Shown in pieces: positions 53,400 through 61,446 of a stretch of DNA of 64,000 bases (positions within the stretch are counted from its first letter, which is position 1; each line of letters begins with the position of its first letter). The translations under genes and the position numbers were made by a program. The notes below the pieces were generated by a model, which saw only the letters and a program-made list of their open reading frames with translations, had not been told where the DNA came from and searched no databases. The stretch is from the NCBI GenBank assembly GCA_014529385.2, contig CM043945.1:144691741-144755740 (forward strand), written 5' to 3'. Source of the stretch: Adiantum capillus-veneris. Lineage: Eukaryota > Streptophyta > Polypodiopsida > Polypodiales > Pteridaceae.

Positions 53400-54150
53400 T
53401 AAGGTCGTAGGAAACTATCCCAAGAGACCTTAAAGATCTAGTCGACGAGGAGTTGAACTCAAGACCTCTTATTCATGAGGGAAATGGCATAACCAATCTT
53501 TCACATTTGGGTGATAGAAAAGTTATACCATTTTTCTCCTTTTATTGGCATGCACACACACTGACACACACACACACACACACCGGAAAAGAAGAGAGTT
53601 TAATTTAACGTCGTAGGAAACTAATTCAAGAGACCTTAAAGATCTAGCCAAGGAGGAGTTGAACTCAAGACTTGTTATATTGGCACACACACACCCACAC
53701 ACCCATACGAGAAGAAGAGAGTTTTAACATCGTAGGAAACGATCCCAAAATACGTTAAAGATTAGGTTAGATGTAGACTTACGTTATATTAGATTTAGGT
53801 TTATTTAAGTTAAATTAGATTAGATTTAGGTTTATTTTTAGTTAGATTTACGTTTGATTAGATTTAGGTTTATTTACGTTAGATTTAGATTTACGTTATA
53901 TTAGATTAGATTTAGGTTTATTTATGTTAGATTTAGATTTACGTTATATTAGATTAGATTTAGGTTTATTTACGTTATTTACCTGTTATTGAAGAGGGAA
54001 ATGGCATAACCAATCTACCACACTTGGGTGATAGAAAGGTTATACCATTTTTCTCTTTTTATCGTTGAAGATAAGGTTAGATTTAAATTTACGTTAAATT
54101 AGATTTAGGTTCATTTAGCTTAGATTAGATTAGATTTAGGTTTATTTTGA
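53400..54150 (+). repeat. interspersed short repeats, tRNA-like and TTAGATTTAGG
   Basis: A block with CGTAGGAAACTA..CAAGAGACCTTAAAG and GAGTTGAACTCAAGAC recurs at 53405, 53610 and, partly, 53725. A block GAGGGAAATGGCATAACCAA.. with GGGTGATAGAAA recurs at 53478 and 53994. Runs of TTAGATTTAGGTTTATTTA fill 53760-53980 and 54060-54150. GTTGAACTCAAGACCTC and ATAACCAATC resemble the complement of tRNA B-box and A-box regions. No coding seen. Confidence 0.7.
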
Positions 54151-54875
54151 GTACACCGAATGATTATACTGCCTACACGTTTGAGAGTGGTGTCTCGGCC
54201 ACTACGTCAGAGATGCTGAGGAGTGACCCGAACACTGCGTCGGGGTCACCTAGAGGCTTGGATGATGAGCATTCATCGGACAGGGTTGATATAGTTCACG
54301 GGAGGGACATGCCAAAGTGATACGCCTACCTCATCAATCGTATGTCCGATGTCCGGTGGTGGAAGCAAAGTGACGCAGCAAGAGTTTGCATAAAGACGGG
54401 ATTATCCCATCGCCTGGGGAGTGGCCGCTGGGCCAGCGTCGAGGAGGATTTTGTCCCATCACCTGGGTCATGGATTGACGGGGTGGAGAGGTGAGAGTAT
54501 TAAACTCTTTCATTGAAGTATTTGTATATGTGAGGCCCATTCACATCTACACAACTAGTAGCCCCATTGGTATGTCTTTTACCCTTCAATGGAGAGAATA
54601 ACCACATGTTCAATCAGGTTAGATTTAAGATAAGATTTTGGAGTGAGTTTTTATATTAGAGTCTACCTTTGAGATTACAATAAAAAAATTAGAGTTAGAC
54701 GAATGGTGAAAAGATCTACTGTGAAAAGATGTTAAGATGTTGTGAAATGCTACAGCTAGAGAAGAGGCAAAGGGGTTTTTTCCACTACATGCACTATCAT
54801 GTAGACACGGGTGTGTAGATTTCTTGTACCCACAAATATAGGCATTGACCAATAAAGACGAGATTATAACCCGGT

Positions 54876-55390
54876 GGTTATAGAGGATTTTTTGTCTACT
54901 TGTTCGACGTGCAATGGTTCAAGATAATCATGGAGGGTCGCAACGCTACTGTGCGTAGAGGAGAGTCTGGTTTTCTTGAGGTGGATTCAACTAAGAAATG
55001 GACTGACCTAAGAGACACTTTCGTACTACCCGAGCATTGTGAACAAGTAAGTATGTAAATAATTAACATCCCATTTTAGAATTTATGTGCTTGGAAGCTC
55101 TCATGTAAGTTATGTGGCTCTGGCAGGTGATATTTCATCCTACAAAGTCTGCAGAGGAGATCAGAGAAGATGCTCAGTCAGAAGCCGTTGAGGTGGTGCT
55201 AGACGAACATCAAGCTGCTACTCTCTATGGGGTGCATGCAGAGGATCTACAAAATGAAACGGAGGACATTTGTTTAAACGGAGAGCTCTATATACATATA
55301 GGAAGTTATGATGAGCTATGCGAGGATGAGAGAGAGAGATCTCTTAAAGCCATAAATATTGTATTTGAACAATTTTGCTCCGTTTTGTAA
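54876..55390 (+). pseudogene. inner CACTA TNPD C-terminal fragment (DUF4216-like)
   Basis: Exon 54876-55046 reads R-G-F-F-V-Y-L-F-D-V-Q-W-F and ends D-T-F-V-L-P-E-H-C-E-Q. A GT-AG intron (55047-55126) follows, then exon 55127-55390 beginning V-I-F-H-P-T and ending in an acidic tail with TAA at 55388. The pattern (YLFDVQWF, then FVLPEHCEQVIF) is that of the DUF4216 domain near the C-terminus of CACTA TNPD proteins. Both exons are open and the splice phase is 0. The rest of TNPD is not found in this element, so only the 3' exons survived an internal deletion. Confidence 0.65.
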
Positions 55391-55516
55391 AAACTCTGGC
55401 TCTCTAAGTACCTTTCATGTTGTATAACGCTCTTTTGATTCTGCGCTCATAGCCTGGGCAATCCATGGCCACATGCAGCTCCACCACCTGGTTGGTCGAC
55501 TGCAAGATTTGATTGT

Positions 55517-55518
<2 letters not shown>

Positions 55519-55568
<50 letters not shown>
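55519..55568. repeat. (TC)n microsatellite
   Basis: About 25 TC units. A second lies at 56281-56317. Confidence 0.95.
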
Positions 55569-55571
<3 letters not shown>

Positions 55572-55891
55572 TGAAAATTATGAGTTATCGACTTGCCTCT
55601 TCCATCACTCAAGTTGAATAGAAGAAGAACACGTTCTGTTGCTGCTAGCCTTTGAACATTCCAAAGCTACAAGCACCTTCAAGTTCTACGTCAAAAAAGA
55701 AAGAGATAGTTGGGATTCTTGTACGATTCTCCATTTTGAACAATTTTGCTCCGTTTTATAATATATATTTTGTTCATGTGGCTTTTTGTCCATTTCTATT
55801 TATATGTGTCATTGTGTCATTGTATTTAATGTTCTTTGCGTCCACTCCAGGTACGTATGCTCTAGATATGTTCTCACAAGCAGGGACGACG

Positions 55892-56226
55892 AGCACTCCG
55901 CTCCGGGTGTGATGGAGACTGAAGATGCAATCGCGAAGGGAGTGATCTGTCTCTGCTCATAGATGCAGCTCGTCTCACCGCTAGATCTAATTGATTGGGT
56001 AAAAGAGACGCTAAGAAGCACTACTACTGCTTACTTAGCGTCTCTTTCACCCGATCAACTAGATTTAGTGGTGAAAGAGACGCTAAGAAGCACTACTACT
56101 GCTTCTTAGCGCCTCTTTTACCCGATCAACTAGATTTAGTGGTGGGGCAAGCAACATCTATGAGCAGATACAGACTTCCTTCGCGATTGCAGCTTCAGTC
56201 TCCATCGCACCCAGAGCGCAGTGCTT
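55892..56226 (+). repeat. long foldback (about 130-bp arms) inside inner CACTA
   Basis: The left arm 55892-56020 is the approximate reverse complement of 56101-56226 (roughly 87% by eye, one 2-base gap). The loop of about 80 bases contains a further inverted copy of part of the arm (AGAGACGCTAAGAAGCA and its complement TTAGCGTCTCT). Short frames here are incidental. Confidence 0.92.
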
Positions 56227-56278
56227 TTACAAATTCACCCTCATTCAACGAAAACTCTCTACACAGGAATCCCTCCTC

Positions 56279-56329
<51 letters not shown>

Positions 56330-56397
56330 ACTGGTCAATGTTTTCTACTCCATTCATTCAATATTAAGTTTAAATGTTCGTGTGTTTAATGCAGGTA

Positions 56398-57709
56398 TGG
56401 ATGATGAGGAGTTTCTTTCTTTTTTGTCACCCTAGCAGAGATAGTGGTACGTTGAGAGTCATCGCTCTGGTGGACCATCACGCGTTCCTACTCCATCCGC
56501 ATCTCCCTATGTTTCGGAGCATTCAACACGCTCCGAAGCTTCGGTGTCGACGAGACGATCTTCACACTCGTCTAGGAACCGACACTCTAGTGGTGGCGGT
56601 GGCGGTTGTTGTGGGGATGCCGCAGCCGATGCTTCAATACCGCCTCGTGTTTGACGAGGCTCTTTACCCTCCCCTTCTTTGCCCGCCCTGACACCAGCCA
56701 TGGCATCGCCATTGACACTAGGTTTTGCGCGGCTGACTGGCGTTCCTAGCGGCTACACACCACTAGCTACTCCTTCAGGAATCACTCCAGTGGACACTCC
56801 TCGCTTCGGGGCTCAGACTCCAGTGGAGACACCTGACGTCCGTACCCCCGTCGACACGCCGCTAGAGACCCCTCCTGGGACACCCAGGTTCACGCTTCAG
56901 CGGCGAGAGGGCTTGTCTTACTCCGTCGACTTCAACGGCGGCATCATCTTGGATGATGAAGGCAAGAAGGTGATTTTGCGCATGCGCGGTCTTTGCTCTC
57001 AGGTGTTTAGACACTACATACTAAATACCTAGAGTGAAGTACCGAATGATTTAAAAGACAGAGTCATCAGCATGCTTCATGACGATTTTCCCATTCCAAC
57101 ACGGGATGAGGGCTTCAATGAAGAGGTGATGAAGGTTCAAATGCGCGAATATTGCAAGCACAAGCGTTTCGAAGTGCAAAAAGCAATCAAGCATGGGTGG
57201 AACAGACCAGATTGGCTAGCCAAAGAATATTGGAAGAATGCCAAGAAAGCAGCGCACGAGAATCCCGACAAGTGGAAGCAACAAAAGGAGGCATCCAGAG
57301 CGCAAGTAGAGGCAGGGAGCTCGCACCACTTGGGGAGCGGCGGGTGGGCATCATTTGATGCCGATTTTGTAAGTGTTTTCGCATTGCTCTTTATGTTTGA
57401 TAGTTTAGGATTTATGGGTTTTTAAATTCTAACATAATACATTCTTTGTATGTTTTGACAGTGGTCGAAGACAGGACGTGATCCCACACGGTACGAGCGC
57501 GAATACGCAGGCAAGAAGGGTTTAAATGCCCTGATAGACATTCTGAGTTCTCGCGGCGGCATGGTTAGTATTAGGGTTTACTCTTTTCTATTTGTTGTAT
57601 TGTTTTATAAACGTCGCTATATGTTTATACTTACAAAAAGCTGTCTTATTAAATTTTTGGGCAGAATCCGACAGATACACTGCTTGGACGCGATGAGATG
57701 TCTGATTAG
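56398..57709 (+). pseudogene. inner CACTA second-ORF (TNPA-like) protein
   Basis: A possible start is ATG 56398 (MDDEEFLSFLSP) just after a GCAG acceptor. A Ser/Gly/Pro/Thr-rich, probably disordered part follows, with TAG/TGA interruptions near 56434 and 56653. From 56679 one frame runs through T-P-x-D/E-T-P repeats to a helical domain (DLKDRVISMLHDDF; MREYCKHKRFEVQKAIKHGW; ENPDKWKQQKEASRAQVEAG), with one in-frame TAG at 57030. GT-AG introns 57369-57461 and 57564-57664, both phase 0, join exons 57462-57563 and 57665-57709 (stop TAG). The helical part resembles the plant En/Spm Transposase_24 family, whose members probably bind subterminal repeats. Confidence 0.75.
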
Positions 57710-58074
57710 ACAACGTCAGTCTAGCCGTAGCTAGATAGCATTAGTTTCTTTTTGTCATAGCTTATGTATCATGAGACGACTTTTATACGTCTTTTTGAAA
57801 ACCATGTATATTTTTTCAATAATGACAATGGTGTTGTAACTATTACATTTGCAAAGTTTAACAATCAAATGATTTTGCCTATGATGTGTACAATTGTCAG
57901 TTTTATATCTTTATTTTGCAAACAATACATACTATGGATGATGGAGTTAATGGTTATATTGTCTTGTGGGTGACTATTTTGGGTCTATATCTACCTTTGC
58001 ACTTTTTTTCAAAGGTGAATCAATTAATGAAACATTCAATATGAATGCCCTGCCACCAAATTTTTTCCTCTCGG

Positions 58075-58309
58075 GCGTCGCTATGAACGTCGCTATAAAC
58101 GTCACTATAGATGGCCTGCAAACGTCGCTATAGGTGTTGCTATATAGCGACGGTTATAGCGACACGTATATCGACCACTATAGCGATGCCTATAGCGACA
58201 TTCCCGTATCAACGCTGTTAGTGATGGTCTTAGCGATGCTGGGGGTTATAAAAACCCAATGTATTTCCGTCGCTAACAGCGTCACAAGAGCACACAACCT
58301 CTTGTAGTG
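58075..58309 (+). repeat. 3' subterminal repeats of inner CACTA
   Basis: Repeated CGTCGCTATA, TAGCGACG and AGCGATGC in both orientations, ending with the terminus CCTCTTGTAGTG. Confidence 0.9.
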
Positions 58310-59250
58310 ACAAACTTTTACAATTCATCTTACCAATTGCCATAAAGGGTTGTTTGACAGATGACATTAGAAGATCAATCTACAAAATCATTGAGTTGGT
58401 ACGCTGGATCAGTTGAAAAGAGATAAGAGAAGACATCATCGATGCAGCACGCTTAAATGCTATTGAAGCAGTGTGCATGGTGGAGAAGTACTTTCCAACG
58501 AACATTCTTACCATCCAAATGCATGTACTTGTGTATGTGGTCGATGAAGTTGCAGTTACTGGGGTAGTCCATAGCAGGTGGATGTTCTTCTTGGAGAGAT
58601 TCATAAAGACTTTAAAGGGGTTTCTTCGTCAAAGGGCTCGCCCCAAGGGTAGCATGGCTGAAGGATGGCTTGTACAAGACTCTCTTGTCCTCATCAGTGA
58701 ATTTTTTGTCTCAATTGATCCAGAGATGCCCCAGATGTAGACTACTGAGGTCAATGTCAAGGTGACAGGGGAGGAGCCGCATGGACAAGGCATTGTTATA
58801 AGGAATATGGACATTACAATGCAAGAAAAGGTTATGAGATTTTTCCTTCTCAACTCAGACATCATGCAAAAGTGGCTAGAGAGGTACGAAGGGGAAAATA
58901 AAAAAATCTTAACAGATCGCCTTCAATTCAAGTGCAACCATAACACTAGAAACCTTTCTTTTCCACATCATCTTCAAAAATTGCCTGATTTTTTAACTAG
59001 GTGGTGGTTAGATGCGACAATATCAGAGGTAAAGAGGAATGAACTGCTGATTACTGAAGAGGAAGAGGAGATGTCAAGGGGTTGCAATTGGCATGTATAT
59101 TTTCATAACTTCTTTTTTGAGCTCCACATGATCACATTGCTTTAATAACTTTTAGTCTGTTTCAATTTTGTGGCTGTAGTATCACAAATATGGAGCTTTG
59201 TGGTCGCATGGGAAACACTTTAGAGTGAAACGGATCGACGACATTCCCAG
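58310..59250 (+). pseudogene. outer CACTA TNPD-like transposase, DUF4218 part
   Basis: The frame resumes after the 3-bp duplication: L-P-I-A-I-K-G-C-L-T-D-D, then I-Q-M-H-V-L-V-Y-V-V-D-E-V, S-R-W-M-F-F-L-E-R-F-I-K-T-L-K-G, and R-A-R-P-K-G-S-M-A-E-G-W, the hallmarks of DUF4218 in CACTA TNPD proteins. Frame 58471-58740 ends at a TAG and the same sense continues 58762-59145. A likely intron (about 59093-59178, ending GGCTGTAG) leads to Y-H-K-Y-G-A-L-W-S-H-G-K-H-F-R-V. The gene breaks off near 59240. The two halves (51699-52773 and this one) were one gene before the inner CACTA inserted. Confidence 0.85.
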
Positions 59251-59657
59251 GCTTGTAAATACCAATATTTTATGAATTGTAGCCACTCTTTCCACTCTCT
59301 TGTCATGAATGTAAAAGGCTCCAGGAAGGTTATGTTTAGGAGGTTTTCCTTGGGTCTCCCATTAGGGCCAATTTGGATGAAATAAGCCGATGTTTAGGGT
59401 TTCTCACTCTTGATCTAAGGGTCAAGGAGGAGCCACATTTCCAAAAGTATGGCACTTTTGTACACGTGTCAAGATCTCCTTCTCTTGCTTTTGGAATGTT
59501 TTGCAATATTTTAGCCATAAGTTTTGCATATGAACTCCAAATCTAGTGCTCAAATGGTCCATGGGTAACGCTTGATGAGCTCTATCCAATGCGTACCCAT
59601 GTTGAATAGTTTTGGTAAGATATTCATGGTCTTTTTTAGGTTTTCTTTTTTAGATCC

Positions 59658-59945
59658 TTACACAATGCTTTTTTCACTCAAATTGGCCCTAATGATAACC
59701 ATCTTCTCTTTTGCCATGCTATCTCCAAATAGATTGTAATTTTTTCGGCCTCTTACAATGAGGTAGTGGTTTCCCTTTTCATCACAAAATCTATCACCAT
59801 CCTTGTTTACTAGGATCATTTCTAATCCTTTAGCCAATTGTTCTTCAATACGAATACATTGCCATCCTTTAGCATCTATGTACACTAAGGCTCCATGGGT
59901 GTTTGTTCCCTTTAGGAAGATTGTCATGTATTTTGGTGTGTTCAA
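59658..59945 (-). pseudogene. M pre-gag ORF, homologous to E1's
   Basis: A 95-codon open frame with K-Y-M-T-I-F-L-K-G-T-N-T-H-G-A-L-V-Y-I-D, then C-I-R-I-E-E, then N-K-D-G-D and N-H-Y-L-I-V. E1's pre-gag protein (5657-6130) shows the same order: K-H-I-L-S-F-Y-K-T-N-R-H-A-A-Q-V-Y-A-D, A-I-R-I-D-D, N-K-Q-G-K, T-Q-Y-L-Q-V. The resemblance is moderate but collinear over about 75 residues. The function is unknown. The sense continues further, with stops, towards 59340. The open state of this stretch may reflect past selection. Confidence 0.55.
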
Positions 59946-61425
59946 AAAGGTTTGAGAGGTGCTACCCCTTGTGCCCCCTTGCTCTTGAAAGCCTTCTTAA
60001 CAAGGTCTTTGAGAGTGGTTTTAGAGTTTTTTTGATTCAACCAGAGTATTTTTGAAACCTTGGCAAGATGATGTTCAGACTGGTTGCGTTAAATTTCTAA
60101 GCTATGTCAGATGGTAGATACCATGGTAGCTGCCATTGGTAAGCTTTTTTGAGTCTGGTCAATTCTTGCTGGTTGGTCTTTACTTGATGAGTCTTTTGAA
60201 ACCTTGTGTGTTTTGACACTTTTTGATGTGCGTTGGGTCAACTATCAAGATCTAGTCCTAGAAATTTAATTCTTGGGTGATTAGAGGGGCTTTTATTGGT
60301 CCAAATGAGTCAAGGAAGGTATATTTGGGATCCTTGCACTACCAAGAATCAAATGATACCAACTTGGTCTCAATTTGGCATAGATGGCAACTATCATGAT
60401 AGCTAGTTTTGTGTGATTTTGACTTTTGGCACTTCCAATGGCTTCACAATCACCCGTATAGTCTTTAATTTGTACCTATGTGTCACTTACAATTTTGGAT
60501 TTTGACCTGTCAAAAGTCAAGCTAATTCCCCGGGCATGGTTACTAAAGCAATTTTTGGTTGGTTTTACCCAAGTTTTCAACTTTTTTGACTTGTGAAAAG
60601 TGGATTTGGCAAGTATGGAGTTTGTGGATCCTGTTGGTATGCCTTGGATGTAAAAAAGTGACAACATGAAGCAACCATAATAGCTGCCATTGAATTCAAG
60701 ATAGTCATTTTTTGTTGTTTCCTTACCTCTGGGGGTTCCTGCTGACATCCTATATGACTTAAAATGATCACTTTTTGGCCTCTGTTCAAATTTTTAAGTT
60801 CAATTTGGCCAATTCTTGCAAAATATTATCTAACTCATAACCAATGACTCAATCATTAACCAAAATTTCCAGATATGCTATACTCGAGTGTACAAAAGCG
60901 CACAAGCAAGTATTACTCAAATCACACACTATGTTCTCAAGTTATGTACACTTATTGCCTGTTCAGTCACTATTACCATCAAAAGTTGCAATATGGCATT
61001 CAAAAGAAACTTTGGCTCATCCAAGAAACACCAAAATGCAATGTTAACCTAACTACTACTCCTACACTTATCTTAAGAATAAAATAACAAAATACGAAAC
61101 AAAATGAAGTAAAAAAGAGTGATAGTGGGGTAGATGATAGCGGAATTTTTGAATCTAGTTCCTACTCACCACAATCGCCTACCAAACACAATCTACAACA
61201 AGACTCAAAGTGAAAACTCAATGCTCAATGCACTACAACCAACAGCTAAAGTTGTCCTAATCTACAAGGCAACCAAAAGAGAATGAACGGCTCTTTAGTC
61301 TACTTGAGAGATTAGAAAACCTCACTGACTCTCCTAGCTAAAGTTAAATGTAACGAATTGTAACACATGGGCATTGGGTAAAGAAGAATCTCCTAGTGAC
61401 CTCCTCCGCTAGTGTAAGTCCTATG
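59946..61425 (-). repeat. M leader with palindromes at about 280-bp spacing
   Basis: Perfect palindromes TACCATGGTA (60119-60128) and CTATCATGATAG (60391-60402), and a decayed third site AACCATAATAGCTGCC (about 60672-60688), are 272 and about 284 bases apart. Each sits in similar context (GATGG..A on the left, AGCTGCCAT or AGCTAG on the right). AT-rich, no gene. Confidence 0.65.
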
Positions 61426-61443
61426 TCTCCGGCAATGCAGCCA
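61426..61443 (-). other. primer-binding site of M, tRNA-Asp type
   Basis: On the minus strand TGGCTGCATTGCCGGAGA matches 14 of 18 bases of the plant tRNA-Asp 3'-end complement, as in E1 but with different mismatches. The minus-strand text before it ends in CCAACA, a plausible LTR end. Confidence 0.6.
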
Positions 61444-61446
61444 ATG

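Larger units (their letters stand above)
52774..58309 (+). mobile_element. inner CACTA transposon, complete ends
   Basis: It has perfect termini CACTACAAGAGG and CCTCTTGTAGTG and a 3-bp target-site duplication ACA (52771-52773 and 58310-58312), as is normal for CACTA. Both subterminal regions (52795-52920 and 58075-58300) carry many copies of GCGACG/CGTCGCTATA in both orientations, the presumed TNPA-type binding sites. It contains a DUF4216 fragment and a second-ORF gene but no TNPD N-terminus, so it is non-autonomous. It inserted inside the outer CACTA's transposase gene. Confidence 0.96.
49956..59250 (+). mobile_element. outer CACTA (En/Spm-type) transposon, decayed
   Basis: The left end CACTACAAGAGG is typical of CACTA termini. 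Just inside, CCGATGCCTGT-like subterminal repeats recur (50085-50165). The transposase gene begins at 51699 and resumes at 58310, beyond the inner CACTA. No right terminus (CCTCTTGTAGTG) is found after 59250, where element M's sequence starts, so the right end appears lost. The end coordinate is approximate. Confidence 0.8.
59251..61446 (-). mobile_element. M: 5' part of an E1-related Gypsy element, minus strand
   Basis: Reading on the minus strand: PBS at 61426-61443, a ~1.5 kb leader with palindromes, then a pre-gag frame homologous to E1's (59658-59945) that fades out by about 59300. The rest of the element (gag to LTR) is absent, probably lost where it joins the outer CACTA. Confidence 0.65.

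Noticed and set aside
52962-53410. Five long overlapping frames of His-Thr, Ser-Leu and Arg-Glu repeats
   Set aside because: Pure microsatellite translation.
53438-53520. Complete tRNA gene on the minus strand
   Set aside because: Only B-box- and A-box-like words are visible; no acceptor stem pairing or anticodon arm could be drawn.
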